NCBI RefSeq assembly: GCF_027158205.1
Contig: NZ_JAPVLU010000017.1
Location: forward strand, 62,001 to 126,000
Reading direction: 5' to 3'
Length of the DNA: 64,000 nt
DNA from: Streptomyces sp. H39-S7
GTDB taxonomy: Bacteria; Actinomycetota; Actinomycetes; Streptomycetales; Streptomycetaceae
Shown here: in pieces, positions 8,413 through 17,181 of the stretch
Layout: each line of letters begins with the position of its first letter
How positions within the stretch are numbered: the stretch's first letter is position 1
The notes under the pieces: model-generated
The model's database searches: none
Seen by the model: the letters and a program-made list of their open reading frames with translations, nothing else
What the model was told of the DNA's origin: nothing
Program-made: the position numbers and the translations under genes

Positions 8413-10323
8413 ATGCCCCACAAGCACAGTCGACGACGTGGAATCGGCCTGGCGGCAGGTGCGGCCACGGCCACCGCCGCCGTCGTCGCTACCCTCCTCA
8501 GCGGCGGCGCGGGCACCGCCGGCGCCGCCACCGCCGGACAGGTCAGGGTCAACCAGGTCGGCTACGACGGCAGCGGCGCCAAGGAGGCGTTCCTGCTGGC
8601 GAAGGGCACCGTCTCGGGCGCCACCTGGAAGCTGCTCGACAGCGCCGGCGCGACCGCCGCCTCCGGGAAGACCGGGGCCAGTGCGGGCAGCTGGAACGCC
8701 GCCTACCCGGCCGTGTACCTGATCGACTTCAGCTCCGTGAAGGCCGCCGGCAGCTACCACCTGGTGGTCAGCGGCGCGGCCACCGGCGCCTCGCCCACCT
8801 TCACCATCGGCACCGCCAAGGACGTCTTCGGCAAGCCCGCCGCCGATGCCACCACCTTCTTCCAGGCCCAGCGCGACGGCCGGAACGTCGTCCCCGGGTC
8901 GCTGAAGCGCCAGCCGTCCCACCTGAACGACGCGCACGCCGCCGTCTACGACTGGCCGAAGTTCACCAGCGGCGACGGCGACACCATCGCCAAGGCGCCG
9001 GCCAAGCTCGGCGGGACCGTCGACGCGGAGGGCGGCTGGTTCGACGCGGGCGACTACCTGAAGTTCACCGAGACCACGTCCTACGCCGCCGCCACGCTGC
9101 AGATCGCGGCCCGCGAGACCGGGGCCTCCCCCACGTCCGCGCTCGGCGCCGAGGCGCAGCACGGCCTGGACTGGCTCGACAAGATGTGGGACGGCGACAC
9201 CAAGACCCTCTACATCCAGGTCGGACTCGGCTCGGGAACCGACAGCGGCAGCGTCGTCGGCGACCACGACACCTGGCGGCTGCCGCAGAAGGACGACGCC
9301 GACACCGCCAACCCGTTCCTGCGCAACCGCCCGGTGTTCCGGGCCGGCGCCCCCGGCTCCAAGCTCAGCCCGAACCAGGCGGGCCGGCTCGCCGCCGACT
9401 TCGCACTCGGCGCGCAGCGCTACGCCGCCTCGGACCCCGCGAAGGCCAAGGGGTACCTGACGGCGGCGGCGCAGGTCTACGCCCTCGCGGACACCAAGCC
9501 CGGCAAGCTGGTCACGACCGTCCCGTACGCCTACTACCCCGAGACCAGCTGGCAGGACGACCTGGCCTTCGGCGGCGCCGAGCTGGCGCTGGCCGCGCAG
9601 AAGCTGGGCGACCCGCGAGCCGCCGGCTGGCTCCAGCAGTCGGCCACCTGGGCGAAGGCGTACGGCACGACCGGTGACACGCTCAACATGTACGACACCA
9701 GCGCGCTGGCGTACGTGGACCTGGCGCGTGCCATCAAGGCCGCGGGGAACCCGTCCGGCCTGCCGGTCTCGTACGACACGCTCATCGCGAACGTCAAGGC
9801 GCAGATCGCCTCCGGGCAGGCCCGCGCCGCGAAGGACCCGTTCCACGCCGGCGCGGTCTACAACGACTTCGACGCCGACTCGCACACCCTCGGCCTCGCG
9901 GCCACCGCCCGCCTGTACAAGGGGCTGACCGGCGACACGTCCGTCGACCGGTTCGCCGTGCAGCAGCTCGGCTGGCTGCTCGGCGCCAACGCCTGGGGCA
10001 CGTCCTTCATGGTCGGCTCGGGCACCACGTACCCCCACTGCACCGGCGGGCAGCTCGGCAACCTCGCCGGGAGCCTGGACGGCAAGGGGGCGGTGGACAC
10101 CGGAGCGATCGTCAACGGGCCCAACGGGACCGCGCAGTTCGCCGACGGACTCGGCGACTACCTGGACGACATGCGCAAGTGCCCGCCCGGCGGCGCGGAC
10201 CCGTTCGGCTCCTTCACCGGTCACGGAAGTCGCTATGTCGACGACGTCCGGTCCTGGCAGAGCTCCGAGCCCGCGCTCGACATGGACGCCTCCGGGCTGC
10301 TGGCCTTCTACCTGTCGAGCTGA
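8413..10323 (+). CDS. Secreted glycoside hydrolase family 9 protein
   Basis: The 636-residue protein begins with an export signal carrying an SRRRGIG twin-arginine-like motif and a hydrophobic Ala-rich stretch, cleaved near residue 38. An N-terminal Ig-like CelD domain (RVNQVGYDGSGAKEAFLL) spans about residues 42-135 and the (alpha/alpha)6 GH9 catalytic domain the rest. WFDAGDYLKF holds the catalytic base aspartates and SSEPALDMDASGLLAF the acid glutamate. GH9 enzymes are mostly inverting endo-beta-glucanases or exoglucosaminidases; no carbohydrate-binding module is seen, so the polymer attacked is uncertain. Its own promoter and a palindromic operator-like site precede it. Confidence 0.88.
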   Translation: MPHKHSRRRGIGLAAGAATATAAVVATLLSGGAGTAGAATAGQVRVNQVGYDGSGAKEAFLLAKGTVSGATWKLLDSAGATAASGKTGASAGSWNAAYPAVYLIDFSSVKAAGSYHLVVSGAATGASPTFTIGTAKDVFGKPAADATTFFQAQRDGRNVVPGSLKRQPSHLNDAHAAVYDWPKFTSGDGDTIAKAPAKLGGTVDAEGGWFDAGDYLKFTETTSYAAATLQIAARETGASPTSALGAEAQHGLDWLDKMWDGDTKTLYIQVGLGSGTDSGSVVGDHDTWRLPQKDDADTANPFLRNRPVFRAGAPGSKLSPNQAGRLAADFALGAQRYAASDPAKAKGYLTAAAQVYALADTKPGKLVTTVPYAYYPETSWQDDLAFGGAELALAAQKLGDPRAAGWLQQSATWAKAYGTTGDTLNMYDTSALAYVDLARAIKAAGNPSGLPVSYDTLIANVKAQIASGQARAAKDPFHAGAVYNDFDADSHTLGLAATARLYKGLTGDTSVDRFAVQQLGWLLGANAWGTSFMVGSGTTYPHCTGGQLGNLAGSLDGKGAVDTGAIVNGPNGTAQFADGLGDYLDDMRKCPPGGADPFGSFTGHGSRYVDDVRSWQSSEPALDMDASGLLAFYLSS

Positions 10324-10333
10324 CCGACGCGGA

Positions 10334-10368
10334 CCGGCTGGTCCCGGGACGGACCCGGGATCAGCCGG
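10334..10368. terminator. Bidirectional hairpin between convergent genes
   Basis: CCGGCTGGTCCCGGG and CCCGGGATCAGCCGG can form a 15-bp stem with one wobble pair and a 5-nt loop. It sits between the GH9 gene and the convergent acetyltransferase gene and overlaps the stop codon of the latter. Streptomyces terminators commonly lack a U-tract. Confidence 0.65.
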
Positions 10369-10804
10369 CCGACGTCTTGATCGCGAAGATGAAGTGCGGT
10401 CCGCTCGGTTCGACGGTGAACTCCTCGCCGGTCGCGGTGAACCCGAGGTGTTCGTAGAAGCCCCGGGCGGACGTGCGGCCGTTGCACCACACCAGCTCGG
10501 CGCCGCGGACCGTGGCCTCGGCGAGCCCGGCCTGGAGCACGGCCGCGCCGTACCCCTCACCGCGCACCTCGGGGGCGCTGCCCATGCCCCGGAACCGGTA
10601 GGCGGCGACGTCCTCACCGGGCATCGTGTCGGGGAAGAACGTGACGCACGCCCGGACAGCGCCCTCGTCGTCGTAGGCGGCGACGTGGAAGGTGGACTCG
10701 CGGGAGTCCTCCGGGTAGATCGCCGTCTCGCGCGGCAGGCCGGTGCGCAGCACCGCCCAGCGCAGCTCGAAGATCTCCTCGACGGGTACGACGGCCGTCC
10801 GCAT
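10361..10804 (-). CDS. GNAT family N-acetyltransferase
   Basis: This 147-residue protein has the GNAT acetyl-CoA-binding core: FRGMGSAPEVRGEGYGAAVLQ, containing the R/Q-x-x-G-x-G/A pyrophosphate loop, and the C-terminal RTSARGFYEHLGF segment typical of the fold. It probably acetylates an amine or protein N-terminus using acetyl-CoA; the substrate cannot be read from the sequence. The ATG at 10804 has a GGAGGAA ribosome-binding site, so the longer open frame upstream is not used. It stands between the GH9 gene (convergent) and a flavoprotein gene upstream on the same strand (35 bp apart), with which it may be co-transcribed. Confidence 0.85.
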   Translation of the reverse strand: MRTAVVPVEEIFELRWAVLRTGLPRETAIYPEDSRESTFHVAAYDDEGAVRACVTFFPDTMPGEDVAAYRFRGMGSAPEVRGEGYGAAVLQAGLAEATVRGAELVWCNGRTSARGFYEHLGFTATGEEFTVEPSGPHFIFAIKTSAG

Positions 10805-10839
10805 GACGTGTTCCTCCGCTGGTCTGTCCAGTGCTCCGG

Positions 10840-12102
10840 TCAATCCAGGAAGGAGGCTAGCGGCACGGTGGGGTCCGACAGCCGGTCGGGGTCCACACTG
10901 CGGCCGGACCGGATCAGCTGCTGGATCGGGTCGGTGACGTCCCAGACGTTGACGTTCATACCGGCCAGCACGCGTCCCTCGCTGAGCCAGAAGGCGATGA
11001 ACTCCCGCTTGCCGATGTCGCCCCGGCACACCACCTGGTCGTAGCTGCCGGGCGCGGCATGACCGGAGAACTCCATGCCCAGGTCGTACTGGTCGGAGAA
11101 GAAGTACGGGACCCGGTCGTAGCTGACGTCCCGGCCGAGCATGGCGCGGGCGGCGGCCGGACCGCTGTTGAGGGCGTTGGCCCAGTGCTCGACGCGCAGC
11201 CGGCCGCCCGACAGCGGGTGCTCGATGTTGGCGACGTCGCCGGCCGCGTAGATGTGCGGGTCGGAGGTGCGCAGCGAGGCGTCCACCGCGATGCCGCCGC
11301 CCGCCGACCGTTCGGCCAGGGTCAGCCCGGCGGCCTCGGCGAGCGCGGTGCGCGGGGCAGCGCCGATCGCGGCCAGCACGTCGTGGGCGGGGTGCTCCTC
11401 GCCGTCGTCGGTGAGGGCGGCCAGCACCATGCCGTCGTGGCCGGAGATCTCGGCGAGCCGCGCGCCGAAGTGGAACCGGACGCCGTGCTCGCGGTGCAGG
11501 TCGGTGAAGACCCCGCCGAGTTCGGGGCCGAGCACCGAGTACAGCGGCGTCGGCTCGGGCTCCACGATGGTGACCTCGGCGCCGTAGCCGCGCGCGGCGG
11601 CGGCGACCTCCAGGCCGATCCAGCCCGCGCCGGCGATGACGAGGTGGCCGTTCTCGCGGCCGAGCGACGTCAGGACGTGCTTGAGGCGCTCCGCGTGCGA
11701 GAGCCGCCGCAGGTGGTGGACACCGGCCAGTTCGGTACCGGGAACGTCCAGCCGGCGCGGCTCGGCGCCGGTGGCGAGCAGCAGCTTGTCGTAAGGGAGG
11801 ACGGTGCCGTCCCCGAGCCGCACGGTCTTCGCGGCGGGGTCGAGGTGCACGACGGGCTGGCCGAGGTGCAGCTCGATGTCGTGCTCGGCGTACCAGGCCG
11901 TCTGCTGGACGAAGACCGAGTCGCGTTCCGCGCTGCCGATCAGGAAGCCCTTGGACAGGGGTGGCCGCTCGTACGGGTGCTCGCGTTCGTCGCCGATCAG
12001 GATCACCCGCCCGGTGAAGCCCTCCGACCGGAGGGTCTCCGCCGCCTTGGCGCCGGCCAGTCCCGCTCCGACGATGACGATGGTCTGGTCTGCGTCCACC
12101 AC
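10840..12102 (-). CDS. FAD/NAD(P)-dependent ferredoxin reductase-like protein
   Basis: About 420 residues of the rubredoxin/ferredoxin reductase group. The FAD dinucleotide fold TIVIVGAGLAGAKAAETL is at the N-terminus, ERPPLSKGFLIG follows, the NAD-binding fold GAGWIGLEVAAAARGYGAEV is near residue 150, and IYAAGDVA marks the C-terminal FAD contact. Such enzymes pass electrons from NAD(P)H to ferredoxins serving P450s or dioxygenases; no ferredoxin or P450 gene is adjacent. The start is taken as GTG at 12102 or 12099 because GGGGAGG lies just upstream; the ATG at 12117 overlaps that site. Confidence 0.85.
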   Translation of the reverse strand: MVDADQTIVIVGAGLAGAKAAETLRSEGFTGRVILIGDEREHPYERPPLSKGFLIGSAERDSVFVQQTAWYAEHDIELHLGQPVVHLDPAAKTVRLGDGTVLPYDKLLLATGAEPRRLDVPGTELAGVHHLRRLSHAERLKHVLTSLGRENGHLVIAGAGWIGLEVAAAARGYGAEVTIVEPEPTPLYSVLGPELGGVFTDLHREHGVRFHFGARLAEISGHDGMVLAALTDDGEEHPAHDVLAAIGAAPRTALAEAAGLTLAERSAGGGIAVDASLRTSDPHIYAAGDVANIEHPLSGGRLRVEHWANALNSGPAAARAMLGRDVSYDRVPYFFSDQYDLGMEFSGHAAPGSYDQVVCRGDIGKREFIAFWLSEGRVLAGMNVNVWDVTDPIQQLIRSGRSVDPDRLSDPTVPLASFLD

Positions 12103-12147
12103 TGTGCGCCTCCCCAACAGATGCCGTACCTGCGAGCGTCCCTTACG

Positions 12148-12633
12148 TCACGCCTGGCGGGAAGAGCGCCGCGCCGAGTCGACAAAGCGCCCCTCGTATG
12201 CCTCGCGCTCCCGCAGTAGGGCGGACAGGTGCTCCCTGGCCCAGTCGCAGGTGGCCGCGATCGGAGCGAAAAGAGTACGTCCGAGGGCGGTCAGCTCGTA
12301 CTCGACGCGGGGCGGGTTCTCGTCGTACGCGGTGCGGGTCACGATGCCGTCGCGCTCCAGGGCGCGCAGCGACTCGGCGAGCACCTTCGGGGTGATGGCG
12401 TGCAGCGGGACCCTGAGTTCGGAGAAGCGGCGCGGGCCGTCCTCCAGGCACATCATGATCATCCCGGCCCACTTGTCGCCGACCCGGAAGGGGGTGGCAC
12501 GGCTGGGACACTCCGGGGCGAACATGTCGGGCCGCAGGGGCGCGAGGGCGGGACGCTGCCCGGGCGGCTGCGGGGTCTGGGAGGTCTGCGGGGTCTGCAC
12601 GTCCTGCGGGGTCTGTGCCGTCTGGGGGGTCAC
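12148..12633 (-). CDS. HxlR-family transcriptional regulator
   Basis: The protein is up to 161 residues with an HxlR winged helix: ECPSRATPFRVGDKWAGMI, RRFSELRVPLHAITPKVLAESLRALERDGIV and PPRVEYELTALGRTL. HxlR proteins often sense redox or reactive electrophiles through an N-terminal cysteine, here the Cys in ECPS. The first 35 residues are a Gln/Thr/Pro repeat (QTPQ units) absent from the family, so translation may instead start at Met37 (12525). The gene diverges from an NAD(P)-binding oxidoreductase, the usual HxlR arrangement, and an inverted repeat lies between them. Confidence 0.85.
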   Translation of the reverse strand: MTPQTAQTPQDVQTPQTSQTPQPPGQRPALAPLRPDMFAPECPSRATPFRVGDKWAGMIMMCLEDGPRRFSELRVPLHAITPKVLAESLRALERDGIVTRTAYDENPPRVEYELTALGRTLFAPIAATCDWAREHLSALLREREAYEGRFVDSARRSSRQA

Positions 12634-12663
12634 CTCTCCCAGCGTAGAGCCGGTTTCGTTGCG

Positions 12664-12686
12664 GTAACCGGCAGGTCGGCGGTTAC
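12664..12686. promoter_or_regulatory. Candidate HxlR operator
   Basis: GTAACCG and CGGTTAC form a perfect 7-bp inverted repeat with a 9-bp spacer (half-site centres 16 bp apart) in the 83-bp space between the divergent HxlR and NAD(P)-binding genes. The position suits control of both genes by the HxlR dimer; that link is inference. Confidence 0.5.
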
Positions 12687-12716
12687 GGTCCCCGCAGTCG
12701 ACAACGGGAGGCCGTT

Positions 12717-13277
12717 ATGAGCAGGATCGCGGTATTCGGTGCGGGTGGGCAGTTGGGGCGTCTGGTGGTGGCGCAGGCGGTCGGCCGCGGGCACCGGGTG
12801 ACGGCCGTGGTGCGGGATCCGGCGAAGTACGCGGATCTGGCCGGTGCCGGGGTGGCGCTCGTGGCCGGTGACATCACGGACGCGGGCAGCGTGGCGGCGG
12901 TCGCCGCGGACCACGACGTGGTCGTCGGCTCCGTCTACACGCCGCTGACCCCCGCCGACCAGCTGTACCCGGCGGCGGCGCGGGCGCTCCTCACGGGGGT
13001 GGGAGCGACGCGCCTGCTGGTGGTCGGTGTGGTCTCGACCCGGGAGGCCGCGCCGGGGGTGATGCTGCTGGACACCCCCGGATTCCCGACGGAGGGCCGC
13101 GAGTTCTCGCTGGCTCGGGCGGCGGAGCTCGAACTGCTGCGCGGCGCCGGGCCGGAGGTCGACTGGCTGCTGCTGATGCCGCCGATGGAGATCGACCGCG
13201 CACGGCTGGCCGTGGAGATCCTCGACGAGATCGAGACCCCGAAGCACCACCGCACGGCGGTCCCGGCCGGCGGCTGA
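12717..13277 (+). CDS. NAD(P)-binding protein, SDR-a5/NmrA-like, shortened
   Basis: This 186-residue protein has a Rossmann start (RIAVFGAGGQLGRLVVAQA) and the order of the NAD(P)H-binding group found beside HxlR regulators. Relatives of about 210 residues carry a segment after the DWLL region that binds substrate (…GERTGxYRxGxDxLL…). Here LLMPPMEIDRARLAVEILDEIETPKHHR joins the two halves directly, so about 20-25 residues appear to be missing without loss of frame. It may be functional with a smaller pocket or be decaying. The ATG is preceded by GGGAGG. The reaction is unknown. Confidence 0.75.
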   Translation: MSRIAVFGAGGQLGRLVVAQAVGRGHRVTAVVRDPAKYADLAGAGVALVAGDITDAGSVAAVAADHDVVVGSVYTPLTPADQLYPAAARALLTGVGATRLLVVGVVSTREAAPGVMLLDTPGFPTEGREFSLARAAELELLRGAGPEVDWLLLMPPMEIDRARLAVEILDEIETPKHHRTAVPAGG

Positions 13278-13349
13278 GCGGGGCCGCGGCGGCACGGCGC
13301 ACGACCGGCCGTCCGGACGCCCGCGCCGGTGCGGCGGTGTGCCGGTGCC

Positions 13350-14684
13350 TCACACGAGCCGGGCGGACCGTCCCGTCGTGAGGCGGGCGTGCAGCACAGT
13401 GGCCGTCGCGTCGGTGAGCGACGCAATCTGGTCGACGACGGCGCGCAGCCGCGCGCGGTCGTCCTCCGCCTCGTCGAAGATGCCGCGGAACTGCGGGTCC
13501 AGACCCTCGGGGGCGCGGGCCAGCAGCGCTTCGGCCAGCTCCGCGATGAGGATCCGCTGCTCGGCGCGGCGGCGCTCCTGCGCGGCGCGCTGCATGACGT
13601 ACCGGTCGGCGACCGCCTTGAGGACGGCGCACTCCAGGCGCTGTTCGCGCGGCACGACCAGCTCGGCGCGGTACCGCGTGAGCCGTCCGGTGCCGTAAGC
13701 CTCGCGGGTGGCGCGCTCGGCGGCCAGGCAGAACCGGCCGATGAGCTGCGAGGTGGCGTCCTTCAACCGCGCCTGGGAAATGGCCGAGCCGTCGTAGCCG
13801 TGCGGCCACCACGGCTGCTCCAGGAGCCGGTCGAGGGCCTCGGCCAGCTCGTCGGGGCCGGCGTCGGCCGCGTACCGCTCCCCCGCGCAGTCGAAGATGT
13901 CGGCCCGCTCGGCGTCGGCGAGCAGCAGGTTCGGGTCGAGGTGGCCGGCGTGCAGACCGTCCTCCACGTCGTGCACCGAGTACGCGACGTCGTCGGCCCA
14001 GTCCATGACCTGCGCCTCGAAGCACTGCCGGTCCTGGGGCGCACCGGCCCGCACCCAGTCGAAGACCGGCAGATCGTCCTCGTAGGCCCCGAACTTGGGG
14101 CTGTCGCGGTTCGTGGGGTGGCCGCCGCGCGGCCACGGGTACTTCGTGGCCGCGTCCAGGGCGGCACGGGTGAGGTTGAGGCCGACGCTCACCATCGTGC
14201 CGTCCGCGTCCCGCTGGAAGCGCTTCGGCTCGATCCGGGTCAGCAGCCGCAGCGACTGCGCGTTGCCCTCGAAACCGCCGCACGCCTCGGCGACCTCGGC
14301 CAGCACCTGCTCGCCGTTGTGCCCGAAGGGCGGGTGGCCGAGGTCGTGCGCCAGGCACGCCGTCTCGATGAGGTCGGGGTCGCTGCCGAGCGCGGCGCCC
14401 AGTTCCCGCCCCACCTGCGCGCACTCCAGCGAGTGCGTCAGGCGGGTGCGCGGGCTGGTGTTCATCAGGGCCGAGCCCGGGTCCACCACCTGGGTCTTGC
14501 CCGCCAGCCGCCGCAGCGCGGCCGAGTGCAGCACCCGCGCCCGGTCGCGCTGGAAGGCCGTGCGGCCCGGCCGCTTGTCGGGCTCGGTCACGTAACGGTC
14601 GGTATCGGCGTCCCCGTACGGCCCGTACCGCTCGTACGGCCCGAGGTGCGCGGCCGCCGCGTCGGTCCGGTAGTTCGCTTCCAT
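13350..14684 (-). CDS. dgt: Deoxyguanosinetriphosphate triphosphohydrolase
   Basis: About 444 residues of the HD-domain dNTPase family, which splits dGTP (and often other dNTPs) into deoxynucleoside and triphosphate. The metal-binding residues are visible as [15 protein letters not shown] (first His) and [19 protein letters not shown] (His-Asp pair), with [19 protein letters not shown] downstream. [19 protein letters not shown] is the typical N-terminal segment. I place the start at MEANYRTD (14684) because the preceding 13 residues look non-conserved. It follows dnaG in the same general region, as in other streptomycetes. Confidence 0.93.
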   Translation of the reverse strand: MEANYRTDAAAAHLGPYERYGPYGDADTDRYVTEPDKRPGRTAFQRDRARVLHSAALRRLAGKTQVVDPGSALMNTSPRTRLTHSLECAQVGRELGAALGSDPDLIETACLAHDLGHPPFGHNGEQVLAEVAEACGGFEGNAQSLRLLTRIEPKRFQRDADGTMVSVGLNLTRAALDAATKYPWPRGGHPTNRDSPKFGAYEDDLPVFDWVRAGAPQDRQCFEAQVMDWADDVAYSVHDVEDGLHAGHLDPNLLLADAERADIFDCAGERYAADAGPDELAEALDRLLEQPWWPHGYDGSAISQARLKDATSQLIGRFCLAAERATREAYGTGRLTRYRAELVVPREQRLECAVLKAVADRYVMQRAAQERRRAEQRILIAELAEALLARAPEGLDPQFRGIFDEAEDDRARLRAVVDQIASLTDATATVLHARLTTGRSARLV

Positions 14685-14746
14685 GCCTGTGACCGTAACG
14701 CTCCGCCGTGACGGACGCGCCATCGGTCCTGCCGCGCCGTACCGGG

Positions 14747-15655
14747 TTACGCGCTGGCGAGATGGAGCGGTGGGGCCAGGCCCGCGGCGGCCAGTGCCTG
14801 GTCGTAGCGGTGCAGCACCAGCCGGGCCATGGCGCTGTGCGCGCCCAGCGGCGCCGCCGCGATCCAGGGCGCCCCGGCGGAGGTCTGGGTGGCGAACCGC
14901 CCCGGGGCGGTGAAGTACGAGGCGACCGCGACCCGGTGGCCGCGCGCGGTCAGCGCGCCGGCCGCCTCCTCGACGGTGGGCCCCGCGCCGGAGGCGTAGG
15001 CGGGCAGCACGGGGGCGCCGCCCAGCCGGCGGCTGAGGAGTTCGGCGGTGCGGGCGGTGTCGGCGGGCCAGTCGGGGTCACGGGAGCCGGCGGCGGCGAG
15101 CACGACGCCCGCACGCCGTACGCCCTTGCGCCAGCCGGCCTCGGTGAGGCGCACGTGCAGCGTCTCGGCGAGCAGCGGATGCGGGCCGAGTGGCGCGGCG
15201 GTCAGCCCGCGCAGGTGCGGGGCGCGGGCCAGTGCCTGCGGTATGTCCTGCTTGACGTGGTCGCCGCGACCGAGCAGCAGCGGCACGAGCACCACGTCGC
15301 CGTGGAGCGCGGCGAGGGTGTCGTCGAGCAGCGGCTCGTTCAGCTCGATGTGCCCGAGGTGGACGGGCAGGCCGGGGCGCAGCGCCCGGATCCGGTCGAG
15401 GAGCGCGCGCACGGTGCGCCGCGCCTCGGGGTCGCGGCTGCCGTGCGCCACCGCGACCAGTGCGGGGCCGCGGGGGACCGCGGTGAGGGTGACACGGGCG
15501 AGCTGGCTGCTGAGCTGCGCGGTGATCCGGTTCATGAGCTGCGCCGTACTGTCGAAACTGGTGGACGGGCTGGGGCCGGCGGGCCGGTCGGAGCCGTCGG
15601 CCGGGGGCCGGCCGGACTCCGGGTGCGGTTGCGGGTGCGCTGTCGACGCCGTCAT
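14747..15655 (-). CDS. Sirohydrochlorin chelatase (CbiX/SirB-like)
   Basis: About 302 residues with two CbiX-like halves: [18 protein letters not shown] carries the metal-binding His in the N-terminal half, and [19 protein letters not shown] is the related second half, in which that His is replaced by Ala. The family inserts iron or cobalt into sirohydrochlorin to give sirohaem or a cobalamin precursor. Sirohaem is the cofactor of the NirB nitrite reductase encoded 10 kb away, so a role in nitrite assimilation is likely. The ATG at 15655 (MTASTAHP) is preferred over the ATG 51 bp upstream. The first 45 residues are a low-complexity Pro/Ser region. Confidence 0.82.
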   Translation of the reverse strand: MTASTAHPQPHPESGRPPADGSDRPAGPSPSTSFDSTAQLMNRITAQLSSQLARVTLTAVPRGPALVAVAHGSRDPEARRTVRALLDRIRALRPGLPVHLGHIELNEPLLDDTLAALHGDVVLVPLLLGRGDHVKQDIPQALARAPHLRGLTAAPLGPHPLLAETLHVRLTEAGWRKGVRRAGVVLAAAGSRDPDWPADTARTAELLSRRLGGAPVLPAYASGAGPTVEEAAGALTARGHRVAVASYFTAPGRFATQTSAGAPWIAAAPLGAHSAMARLVLHRYDQALAAAGLAPPLHLASA

Positions 15656-15730
15656 GGACCGAGCCTGAAGGGCCGAGGTTGCGCCCGCGTTGCACAGTGG
15701 TGACAACTGTTTACCGCCACCTCACGGCCG

Positions 15731-16180
15731 TCAGGACCGCCTGTGAGGCCGCCGTGCACGGACCCAGTCGCCGCCGGGGATGACCCGCCCCGACGCCCGC
15801 AGGGCCGCCGCCGGCGCCTCCCCCGCCAGGTACACCCAGGCGTCGCACGGCAGGCCGTCGCAGAACACGCGCAGCGCCGACCGCTCGTACAGGTTCCCGC
15901 GCGCGCCCGGAACGTGCTCCTCCAGCCGGTCGAGGTCGGCGAGGACGCGGTCGTAGTGACCGGGAAGGACGGACAGCAGCTCACCGTGGACACGGTCGGT
16001 GACGCCGTCGTCCGCGAGGGCGGCGTACGGGTAGCCGGGCCCTTCGTACAGCAGCGCGCCGGGCAGCACGGCGGGGCGCGGGGGCGCGGTGCGGCCCGCC
16101 ACCAGGACGTGGTTGGCCTGGCCGGGACGCAGCGTCCCGTAGACGAAGAACGGCAGGCGGAGCCGGGGTGGCAGGGGCAA
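15731..16180 (-). CDS. Gamma-glutamylcyclotransferase-like (AIG2) protein
   Basis: This 149-residue protein has the signature FFVYGTLRPGQ at its N-terminus, LPGALLYEGPGYPYAAL, and a body matching the AIG2/GGCT fold. Characterised relatives release 5-oxoproline from gamma-glutamyl amines or act on related small molecules, but most bacterial members are uncharacterised. It lies 76 bp upstream of the chelatase gene on the same strand, so they may be co-transcribed, although no functional link is evident. Confidence 0.82.
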   Translation of the reverse strand: MPLPPRLRLPFFVYGTLRPGQANHVLVAGRTAPPRPAVLPGALLYEGPGYPYAALADDGVTDRVHGELLSVLPGHYDRVLADLDRLEEHVPGARGNLYERSALRVFCDGLPCDAWVYLAGEAPAAALRASGRVIPGGDWVRARRPHRRS

Positions 16181-16294
16181 GGCGGCAGTCCTCTCGTTCC
16201 TCGCCGGGCGCGGCTGAGTCCATCGTGTCCGGAACCGTACCGGCGCCGTAAGCGTCGATCCGGACGACAGGGTCGATCGACGGGAGGGCGCCGC

Positions 16295-17059
16295 ATGAAG
16301 CCGGGCCGGATACGCGCGGCGGCGCCCACCGTGCTGCGGGGGCTACGTGGGTTGCGCGTGCTGCGCGGGTTGCGCGTGCTGCGCGGGTTGCGCGCGTTGC
16401 GCCTGCCCAGGACCCGGCGCGGCCGGCGGCTGCTCGTGCAGGCCGTGATGGCCTGCTGCGTACTGGCGCTGCTGCCCGCGACCTGGCTGCAGGCCTCGGC
16501 GGACGGGCGGGTGCGGGCGGTCGCGGACGTGCCGTCGGAGCCGGTGGCGGTGGTGTTCGGCGCGGGGCTGGTGGACGGGAAGCCGTCGCCGTACCTCGCG
16601 CACCGGCTGGACGCGGGCGCCGAGCTGTACCGGACGCACAAGGTGCGGGCGATCCTGGTGACCGGCGACAACAGCCGCACCGACTACGACGAGCCGGGCG
16701 CGATGCTCGGCTACCTCGAGAAACAGGGCGTGCCCGCGTCGAAGGTCGTGCTGGACTACGCCGGCTTCGACACGTGGGACTCGTGCAGCCGCGCCAAGCG
16801 GATCTTCGGGGTGGACCGGGCGATCCTCGTCAGCCAGGGCTTCCACATCCGGCGGGCGCTGGCGCTGTGCGACGCGGCGGGCGTCCAGGGGTACGGCGTC
16901 GGGGTCGACGAGCCGCACGACGTGACGTGGTTCTACGGCGGCGGGCGCGAGCTCGTCGCGGCGGCCAAGGCGGCGCTGGACGTGGTGGTCGAACCCGACC
17001 CCGTCTTCCTCGGGCCGAAGGAGCCCGGTGTGACGCGGGCCCTCACGGAAACGCGCTGA
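16295..17059 (+). CDS. SanA/YdcF-type (DUF218) membrane protein
   Basis: This 254-residue protein has a highly basic N-terminal tail, one transmembrane helix (about residues 50-67: LLVQAVMACCVLALLPATW) and an extracytoplasmic DUF218 domain with VAVVFGAGLVDGKPSPYLAHRLDA, ILVTGDNSR and ILVSQGFHIRRAL. SanA proteins affect envelope barrier function and vancomycin sensitivity in enterics, where the mechanism is not known. The ATG is preceded by GGGAGGGC. The tail is unusual: tandem 18-bp units encode RGLRVL repeats (residues about 16-32), so its length may vary between strains. Confidence 0.85.
   Translation: MKPGRIRAAAPTVLRGLRGLRVLRGLRVLRGLRALRLPRTRRGRRLLVQAVMACCVLALLPATWLQASADGRVRAVADVPSEPVAVVFGAGLVDGKPSPYLAHRLDAGAELYRTHKVRAILVTGDNSRTDYDEPGAMLGYLEKQGVPASKVVLDYAGFDTWDSCSRAKRIFGVDRAILVSQGFHIRRALALCDAAGVQGYGVGVDEPHDVTWFYGGGRELVAAAKAALDVVVEPDPVFLGPKEPGVTRALTETR
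16342..16404 (+). repeat. 18-bp tandem repeat coding for RGLRVL units
   Basis: About three imperfect copies of an 18-bp unit (core GGTTGCGCGTGCTGCGCG) encode repeated Arg-Gly-Leu-Arg-Val-Leu in the cytoplasmic tail of the SanA-like protein. Slippage in 18-bp steps would keep the frame. The repeat gives a strongly positive tail directly before the membrane helix. Confidence 0.75.
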
Positions 17060-17120
17060 CGTGCGCCCTCTCCGGAATCCGCCGTCCTCACACCGGGGAA
17101 CGTGGCGCGCTGAGGTGCGC

Positions 17121-17159
17121 GTACCGGTCGCGTAACCGCGTCGCGTACGGGGGCGAAAC
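17121..17159. promoter_or_regulatory. Possible GlnR-binding region before narB
   Basis: GTACC-N6-GTAAC (17121-17136) fits the GlnR half-box gTnAc-N6-GaAAc with one mismatch per part, and a GAAAC at 17155-17159 preceded by CGTAC suggests a second, slightly mis-spaced half-box. It ends 22 bp before the nitrate reductase start codon. Spacing of the second half deviates from the consensus by one or two bases. Confidence 0.35.
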
Positions 17160-17181
17160 ACGTACGGCGCAGGCTGGGCGC

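Noticed and set aside
13278-13349. Terminator between the NAD(P)-binding gene and dgt
   Set aside because: GC-rich segments pair only imperfectly and no single convincing stem could be chosen.
16350-16410. Possible CRISPR-like repeat array
   Set aside because: The repeats are contiguous 18-bp coding units without spacers; no cas genes are in the window.
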